Part shown: piece by piece, positions 6,449-9,957 of the stretch
Layout of the letters: every line of letters starts with the position of its first letter
Numbering within the stretch: the stretch's first letter is position 1
Source: an uncultured Sutterella sp.
GTDB lineage: Bacteria; Pseudomonadota; Gammaproteobacteria; Burkholderiales; Burkholderiaceae_F
Direction: 5' to 3'
Length of the DNA stretch: 9,957 bases
Assembly: GCA_934255515.1 (NCBI GenBank)
Contig: CAKQON010000065.1
Span: 1-9,957, forward strand
Translations under genes and position numbers: made by a program
Notes under the pieces: model-generated
The model's database searches: none
The model's input: the letters and a program-made list of their open reading frames with translations, nothing else
What the model was told of the DNA's origin: nothing

Positions 6449-6467
6449 TTACTCACCAGACGAGTAA
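6449..6467. promoter_or_regulatory. Operator-like dyad TTACTC-N7-GAGTAA
   Basis: There are perfect 6-bp arms with a 7-nt spacer, overlapped by a second dyad (CAGAC 6457-6461, GTCTG 6470-6474). It lies about 60 nt before the pssA TAAAAT box, in the divergent region, so a dimeric regulator could act on either gene. The binding protein is unknown. Confidence 0.3.
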
Positions 6468-6518
6468 CGGTCTGAAACCAGATGTCAGGCTTGCCGGCAT
6501 GCAAGATTGAAGCGCCGA

Positions 6519-6529
6519 GCCGCTAAAAT
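6519..6529 (+). promoter_or_regulatory. Candidate pssA promoter element (GCCGCTAAAAT)
   Basis: This 11-mer, with TAAAAT as a putative -10 box, occurs identically upstream of psd (complement of 9537-9547). Transcription starting just downstream would leave a leader of roughly 85-90 nt before the pssA ATG. A standard -35 box is not evident. Confidence 0.4.
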
Positions 6530-6622
6530 GTGCCCCGTACCGCGACCGCCCGGCATGCGTCCGGACGGTGCCATTACTTCATTTTCCTGCCGCATCCTTT
6601 TCGGGGCCGGCAGCAGAGATTT

Positions 6623-7480
6623 ATGACAGAACCCAATACGCCTCGCCGCGAGAGTCTTGCTTCCATCGGTCAGCGCCGCCTTCAGGCGGTGAAGTCGAAG
6701 AGCATCTACGTGCTCCCGAACGCCTTTACTGCGGCTGCGCTCTTCGCAGCCTTCTACGGCATCATCCAGGCGATGAACGGCAACTTCTCCGTTGCCGCCA
6801 TTGCGGTTTTCTTCTCCATGCTCTTTGACGGCATGGACGGGCGCGTCGCGCGCCTCACGCACACTCAGTCGGAATTCGGCGTCCAGATGGACAGCCTTGC
6901 CGATGCGGTGAGCTTCGGCATTGCGCCGGCGCTCATCGTCTACGAATTCTCGCTCGTTGAGCTCGGCAAGCTCGGCTGGGCCACGGCCTTCATCTACGCG
7001 CTCTGCGCGCTCCTGAGACTTGCGCGCTTCAACTGCAACGTCGGGGTCGTGAGCAAGAACTACTTCCAGGGGCTTCCCTCGCCGGCTGCCGCCGCGCTGG
7101 TCTGCGGCTTCGTCTGGCTTGCGGTCGAAAACCGACTGCCCGACTGGCTCCTTCCGCACCAGGGCACCATTGCGCTCGTGGTGACGCTCTACGCCGGCCT
7201 CACGATGGTGAGCAACGCTCCCTTCTTCTCGGGCAAGAGCTACGCCGTCGTGCGCACAATTCCCTTCTGGGTGATCGTCGTCGCCTCGCTCGCCTTCATC
7301 GTCATTTCGAGCAACGTTTCGCTCTCGATCTTCGTCCTCTTCTGCATCTACGCGCTCTCGGGCTACATCTACGAGTTCTGGTGCTGGTGGAGAGGCCGCC
7401 CGAATCCGATTCAGGCCGACCTTGCCGCACAGCAGGCTCAGCTCGAAAAAGAGGAAGCCGCGAAAAAGACTGCTGCCTGA
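6623..7480 (+). CDS. pssA: CDP-diacylglycerol--serine O-phosphatidyltransferase (phosphatidylserine synthase)
   Basis: This 285-residue integral membrane enzyme makes phosphatidylserine and CMP from CDP-diacylglycerol and L-serine, the first committed step to phosphatidylethanolamine. The CDP-alcohol phosphotransferase signature is complete: Asp69, Asp72-Gly73, Ala76-Arg77, Gly86, Asp90 and Asp94 in the block from DGMDGRVAR to MDSLAD. KSIYVLPNAFT (26-36) opens the first membrane segment, and about seven further hydrophobic stretches follow. The LLRLARFNCN block (130-139) and FQGLPSPAAAA (148-158) are typical of bacterial PssA. The C-terminus is a short charged Gln/Glu/Lys/Ala tail. The frame is open upstream to a GTG at 6530, but those 31 residues are arginine- and histidine-rich and unlike the family, so ATG 6623 is preferred although its ribosome-binding site (AGAGA) is weak. 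psd, encoding the next enzyme, lies about 1.4 kb downstream in the opposite orientation. Confidence 0.95.
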   Translation: MTEPNTPRRESLASIGQRRLQAVKSKSIYVLPNAFTAAALFAAFYGIIQAMNGNFSVAAIAVFFSMLFDGMDGRVARLTHTQSEFGVQMDSLADAVSFGIAPALIVYEFSLVELGKLGWATAFIYALCALLRLARFNCNVGVVSKNYFQGLPSPAAAALVCGFVWLAVENRLPDWLLPHQGTIALVVTLYAGLTMVSNAPFFSGKSYAVVRTIPFWVIVVASLAFIVISSNVSLSIFVLFCIYALSGYIYEFWCWWRGRPNPIQADLAAQQAQLEKEEAAKKTAA

Positions 7481-7514
7481 TTCTAAAACGAACGAATCCC
7501 GCAGAAGATTTCTC

Positions 7515-7557
7515 AAAACTCCCGTCCTTCACGACCGAAGGCCGGGAGTTTTTCGTT
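7515..7557 (+). terminator. Intrinsic terminator of pssA
   Basis: AAAACTCCCG (7515-7524) pairs with CGGGAGTTTT (7543-7552). Inside, CCTTC (7526-7530) pairs with GAAGG (7537-7541) past one mismatch, around a 6-nt loop. The stem runs straight into TTTTTCGTTT. It begins 34 nt after the pssA stop and separates it from the WYL gene. Confidence 0.9.
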
Positions 7558-7639
7558 TCCGTGATCCAACAGGAAGGCGAAGCGCTGAGCTATCCTCCGC
7601 GAAGGAAAAACACATTATTGAAATCTGACTACCAAAACC

Positions 7640-8746
7640 ATGTCCGAAGAAGTAAACGCCAGATCCTCGCTTAATGAAGCCTTCGTGATGATCCGCATCC
7701 TTGAGCTCATCCCTCAGCATCGCTGGATCACGATGACGCAGATCCGCAATCAGCTCGCCGCCAACGGTATTCCTCTCCAGCGCCGCACGCTCGAGCGCTA
7801 CATGAAGACGATCCGCGAGAATCCGCAGCTCTTCCCCATCAAGGCGAACATGGATTCGCGTCCCTACGGCTTCCAGTGGGATACGGCCGGCCGAGGACTT
7901 CATTTTCCGGTGCTCGGCCCCCAGGAAACGCTCCTTCTGCGGCTTGCCGATGAGTACCTGCACTATCTTCTTCCCTCGAGCGTTCTTTCCGGACTGCGGC
8001 CTCTCTTTCGCGATGCGCGAAAGAGCACCGAAGCACAGGCCTCGAGCCGGGCATCCTCGTGGCTGAGGAAAGTGAAGGTGGTGAGTCCGGCGCTTTCCTT
8101 CCTTCCGCCGCAGATTTCCCGGCAGGTTTTTGATGCCGTGACGGAAGCGCTCCTCGAGGACCGGATGATCTCCATCCGCTACCGCAACGCCCGCGACCGG
8201 GTTCTCGAAGCTAACGTGAAGCCCCTCGGTCTCGTGCAGCAGGATGTCAGAACGTACCTTGTCTGCCAGTTTGAGAAGTTCAGCGACTACCGTCACCTCG
8301 CCATGCACCGCATCGAAGCGGCGACCGTGAGCTGCGTCGAATTCGAGCGCCCCGAGAATTTCGATCTTGAGGACTACACGGCGAACGCCCCCTTCAATTA
8401 CTCGCAGGGACGCACGGTGAAGCTCGAACTCCTCACGGACGATCCGACCCTCATCAAGAATCTCTCCGAAACGCCCTTCAATACCACGCAGACCATTGTG
8501 GAAAAGCCCCTTGAGGACGGCACGCTTGCCTGGACCGTCACCGTCATGCTCGAGGACTCGCTCCTCCTGGACGGCTGGCTTGCCATGCGGCGCAATTCCA
8601 TTCTTTCGACCACGAAGATGCTCGTACGGGACAACCGGGAGAAGGCAAAGACTCCCGAAGACAAATCCGACGCTCCCGTACGGGAATATGCGGGCGTGCC
8701 GCACACGGAACTGCTCGTGGAAAACCACAAGATCGTCGAGAAGTAA
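7640..8746 (+). CDS. WYL-domain transcriptional regulator (HTH-WYL-WCX)
   Basis: This 368-residue protein has the PafC/YafY-like layout: an N-terminal winged helix-turn-helix (about 10-70; LNEAFVMIRILELIP, then TMTQIRNQLA and RRTLERYMKTIRE), a central WYL domain (about 165-235) and a C-terminal WCX-like domain (about 258-331). WYL domains are SH3-like folds thought to sense small or nucleic-acid ligands. The core VKPLGLVQQDVRTYLVCQ (193-210) aligns with the usual 'PLGLVxxxxxWYLVA', but the signature tryptophan is threonine (Thr205-Tyr206-Leu207). Following FEKFSDYRHLAMHRI (211-225) is typical. A charged tail of about 35 residues ends the protein. The ATG gives a natural N-terminus; no strong Shine-Dalgarno is seen. 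Terminators on both sides make it monocistronic. The target is unknown; lying between pssA and psd makes phospholipid genes possible targets, but only position supports this. Confidence 0.92.
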   Translation: MSEEVNARSSLNEAFVMIRILELIPQHRWITMTQIRNQLAANGIPLQRRTLERYMKTIRENPQLFPIKANMDSRPYGFQWDTAGRGLHFPVLGPQETLLLRLADEYLHYLLPSSVLSGLRPLFRDARKSTEAQASSRASSWLRKVKVVSPALSFLPPQISRQVFDAVTEALLEDRMISIRYRNARDRVLEANVKPLGLVQQDVRTYLVCQFEKFSDYRHLAMHRIEAATVSCVEFERPENFDLEDYTANAPFNYSQGRTVKLELLTDDPTLIKNLSETPFNTTQTIVEKPLEDGTLAWTVTVMLEDSLLLDGWLAMRRNSILSTTKMLVRDNREKAKTPEDKSDAPVREYAGVPHTELLVENHKIVEK

Positions 8747-8766
8747 TTCCAAAGCCCAAACATCAC

Positions 8767-8803
8767 AAAAGCCGCATTCCGGATTCCTCCGATGCGGCTT
8801 TTT
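8767..8803 (+). terminator. Intrinsic terminator of the WYL gene, probably bidirectional
   Basis: AAAAGCCGCAT (8767-8777) pairs perfectly with ATGCGGCTTTT (8792-8802). CCG/CGG pairs inside extend the stem, and TTTTT (8799-8803) follows on the plus strand. On the minus strand the same stem ends in TTTT (complement of 8767-8770), so it can also stop psd transcripts arriving from the right. It lies 20 nt after the WYL stop. Confidence 0.9.
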
Positions 8804-8814
8804 ACGCGGCCAGC

Positions 8815-8835
8815 GCTCCCTCAGATTGAGAGAGC
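8815..8835 (-). other. Hairpin immediately downstream of psd
   Basis: GCTCCCTCA (8815-8823) pairs with TGAGAGAGC (8827-8835) through eight pairs with one C-A mismatch and a 3-nt loop. It lies 18 nt past the psd stop on the minus strand. There is no U tract, so it may be a 3' stabilising structure ahead of the bidirectional terminator. Confidence 0.4.
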
Positions 8836-8853
8836 ACCTCCAGCTGATGACTT

Positions 8854-9501
8854 TTAGATGCGGGCGATGGTCGACATCACGCCCGTCACCTTGTCGCCGA
8901 TGCCGACCGTGATCTCGGCATCCGTCGGGAGATACACGTCGACGCGGGAGCCGAAGCGGATGAAGCCGTAGCGCTCGCCGCGGGCAAGTTCCTGACCGAC
9001 CGTGGCGTAGCAGATGATGCGGCGGGCAACGAGGCCGGCAACCTGAATAAAGGTAATGCGGCGGCCGTCAGCCATGCGGACCGTCACGGCATTGCGCTCG
9101 TTTTCCGTCGATGCCTTGTCGAGATCGGCGTTGACGAAAAGTCCCGGCGTGTAGGTGACCTTTTCAACCACGCCGGCAACCGGCGCTTTCTGGCTGTGCA
9201 CGTTGAAGACGTTCATGAAGATCGAAACCTTCACGCACGCTTCGCCCGTCTCGGGGTTTTCAGTCTTTTCAACCTTGCAGACCTGACCGTCCACCGGGCT
9301 CACGACGGCGCGGGGGTCTTCCGGCGCTTCGCGCGCGGGATCGCGGAAGAACTGGAGCGCAAAAAGGAAGAAGACGAAGATCAGGAAGGTGATGATGCCG
9401 AGATCCAGCCACCAGCTCACGAGAAAGAGAATAAAGGCACCGGCCAGGATGGGCCAGCCTTCGCGGGCAATGATCGGATGCGGATAGACGCGGGCGTTCA
9501 A
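8854..9501 (-). CDS. psd: Phosphatidylserine decarboxylase proenzyme, short proteobacterial type
   Basis: This 215-residue membrane-associated enzyme decarboxylates phosphatidylserine to phosphatidylethanolamine. It is made as a proenzyme that cleaves itself at Gly184-Ser185 in [11 protein letters not shown] (182-192); Ser185 becomes the pyruvoyl cofactor of the small subunit. The charge-relay residues for self-cleavage are present: Asp71 in SPVDGQV and His102 in NVFNVHSQ. Two hydrophobic stretches at about 16-50 anchor the N-terminus. The length fits the short PSD-A class of alpha- and betaproteobacteria, not the roughly 320-residue E. coli enzyme. The start is TTG (complement of 9499-9501): GAGGTG sits 7 nt upstream, the next in-frame Met is residue 96, and the anchor would otherwise be lost. 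Its partner pssA is in the window but in a separate, convergent unit. A candidate -10 box lies 35 nt upstream. Confidence 0.95.
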   Translation of the reverse strand: MNARVYPHPIIAREGWPILAGAFILFLVSWWLDLGIITFLIFVFFLFALQFFRDPAREAPEDPRAVVSPVDGQVCKVEKTENPETGEACVKVSIFMNVFNVHSQKAPVAGVVEKVTYTPGLFVNADLDKASTENERNAVTVRMADGRRITFIQVAGLVARRIICYATVGQELARGERYGFIRFGSRVDVYLPTDAEITVGIGDKVTGVMSTIARI

Positions 9502-9508
9502 GTTCGTT

Positions 9509-9514
9509 CACCTC
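9509..9514 (-). promoter_or_regulatory. Shine-Dalgarno deciding the TTG start of psd
   Basis: GAGGTG on the minus strand lies seven nt before the TTG codon. It is embedded in CTCCCGAGGTGA (9508-9519 complement), identical to the ribosome-binding region of the FAH-family gene. The GTG inside it is out of frame. Confidence 0.8.
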
Positions 9515-9536
9515 GGGAGAATTTAGTGGATTCGTT

Positions 9537-9547
9537 ATTTTAGCGGC
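9537..9547 (-). promoter_or_regulatory. Candidate psd promoter element (GCCGCTAAAAT)
   Basis: This is identical to the 11-mer upstream of pssA. The TAAAAT part (complement of 9537-9542) ends 35 nt before the TTG start. TTGAGG on the same strand lies 19 nt further upstream and is a possible but poorly spaced -35 box. Confidence 0.45.
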
Positions 9548-9957
9548 GACGGAATCGAACTCCTCAACCTCTTCTGCGAAAAAACTGCTGGATTCGGGGA
9601 TTTTCGGCATGCGGCAGGCAGATGTTCGCAACTCTCTGGAGGTCGTTCTGTGCTTGCTTCATCTTTTTGCCGAAGACAGTCCGCTTAGTTCCCGGGAAGG
9701 ATCTTCGCCCGTATTGAGAAGCCTCGATCTTCCCGATGCGATGGATCCCTCGGGCGAGCTGCATCGGAATGGGATACGGAGTCAGAAAGGCTCTGAGGTC
9801 AAAAATCGTACAGTCGACGATTTCACTGAAGTTTCATTAAATTCAAGCTTCTTAGAGAAGAAAAGTACAGAAGTCAGCAGAGTTATTAACAAAGGTATTT
9901 AATAGTTGACGGATGGTGCTTTGTGGCGCTTGGGGTCAGGCCGCCTGTGCATAGAGG

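Larger units (their letters stand above)
6290..6622. promoter_or_regulatory. Divergent intergenic region between FAH-family gene and pssA
   Basis: This 333-nt region must carry promoters in both directions. A candidate -10 box lies near each end: 6326-6331 complement for the FAH gene and 6524-6529 for pssA. Between them are an operator-like dyad, TTACTC/GAGTAA (6449-6467); an overlapping CAGAC/GTCTG (6457-6474); and CTTGC/GCAAG (6490-6505). A TTGACA at 6394-6399 matches the -35 consensus but has no -10 box 16-18 nt downstream. No gene is seen. Confidence 0.45.
9502..9957. other. Gene-free right edge, 5' region of psd plus unexplained inverted repeats
   Basis: Coding potential is poor in all frames. 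Near psd the region holds its leader and candidate promoter. Further right are CCGATGC (9733-9739) and GCATCGG (9761-9767), a 7-bp dyad enclosing CTC/GAG and a GGATCC site, and the dyad AAATCGT (9803-9809) with ACGATTT (9817-9823). From about 9800 to 9905 the sequence is A/T-rich, as in a promoter region for a gene beyond the right edge. No -35/-10 pair can be fixed. Confidence 0.45.

Noticed and set aside
6530..6622. A 31-residue N-terminal extension of PssA from GTG 6530
   Set aside because: The residues are Arg/His/Pro-rich and unlike PssA N-termini. The GTG falls at the edge of the candidate -10 box, so it would not be in the transcript. ATG 6623 gives a normal N-terminus.
9543..9575. tRNA-like T-loop sequence (GTTCGATTCC) on the minus strand upstream of psd
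   Set aside because: No matching acceptor stem, D-arm or anticodon arm can be built about 70 nt upstream, so the match is only the T-loop consensus.
9609..9902. A 97-codon open frame on the plus strand in the right-hand gene-free region
   Set aside because: It has no ribosome-binding site, mixed codon use unlike the real genes, no recognisable domain, and an A/T-rich low-complexity second half. It overlaps two inverted repeats.
1..9957. CRISPR array, transposon ends, prophage, toxin-antitoxin or defence genes
   Set aside because: No regularly spaced repeats, transposase, integrase, terminal repeats or toxin-like small gene pairs were seen on either strand.

Overview
The window looks like ordinary chromosome from a GC-rich betaproteobacterium. 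Codons favour G/C in third position and intergenic DNA is visibly richer in A/T. The gene set fits Burkholderiales, and the Sutterella/Parasutterella group is my best guess: a short proteobacterial-type phosphatidylserine decarboxylase, a CDP-alcohol-type phosphatidylserine synthase, an MltB-type lytic transglycosylase lipoprotein and a PafC/YafY-like WYL regulator. The taxonomic placement is inference from gene content and was not searched. I see no phage, transposon, CRISPR array, defence island, rRNA or tRNA.

Layout, left to right. (1) 155-2430, minus strand: a two-gene operon, histone-deacetylase-like amidohydrolase then a UMF1/Atg22-type MFS transporter, 20 nt apart. (2) 2623-3885, plus: an outer-membrane lipoprotein lytic transglycosylase of the MltB family, divergent from the operon. 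(3) 3886-4387: about 500 bp without a convincing gene but packed with palindromes and nested inverted repeats. This is the most unusual part of the window. (4) 4388-5476, plus: an EamA/DMT permease ended by a textbook intrinsic terminator. (5) 5585-6289, minus: a fumarylacetoacetate-hydrolase-family protein that seems to lack the usual lid His-Glu pair. (6) 6623-7480, plus: phosphatidylserine synthase (pssA), with a terminator. (7) 7640-8746, plus: a WYL-domain regulator, with a terminator that probably works in both directions. (8) 8854-9501, minus: phosphatidylserine decarboxylase (psd) with a TTG start. (9) 9502-9957: no convincing gene, several inverted repeats.

How the genes work together: PssA makes phosphatidylserine from CDP-diacylglycerol and serine, and Psd decarboxylates it to phosphatidylethanolamine, so the right third holds the complete two-step PE branch. 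The two genes are in separate convergent transcription units with a regulator gene between them. They share an identical 11-nt upstream element containing TAAAAT. The same TAAAAT box lies 35-36 nt before the start codons of mltB, the FAH-family gene and psd, which suggests it is the local -10 promoter element. The other genes (HDAC-like/MFS, DMT permease, FAH-like) are accessory metabolism and transport with no obvious shared pathway.

I found no clearly new multi-gene system. The items most worth a second look are the structured 5' region of the DMT permease, the shared pssA/psd promoter element, and the apparently degenerate active site of the FAH-family protein.
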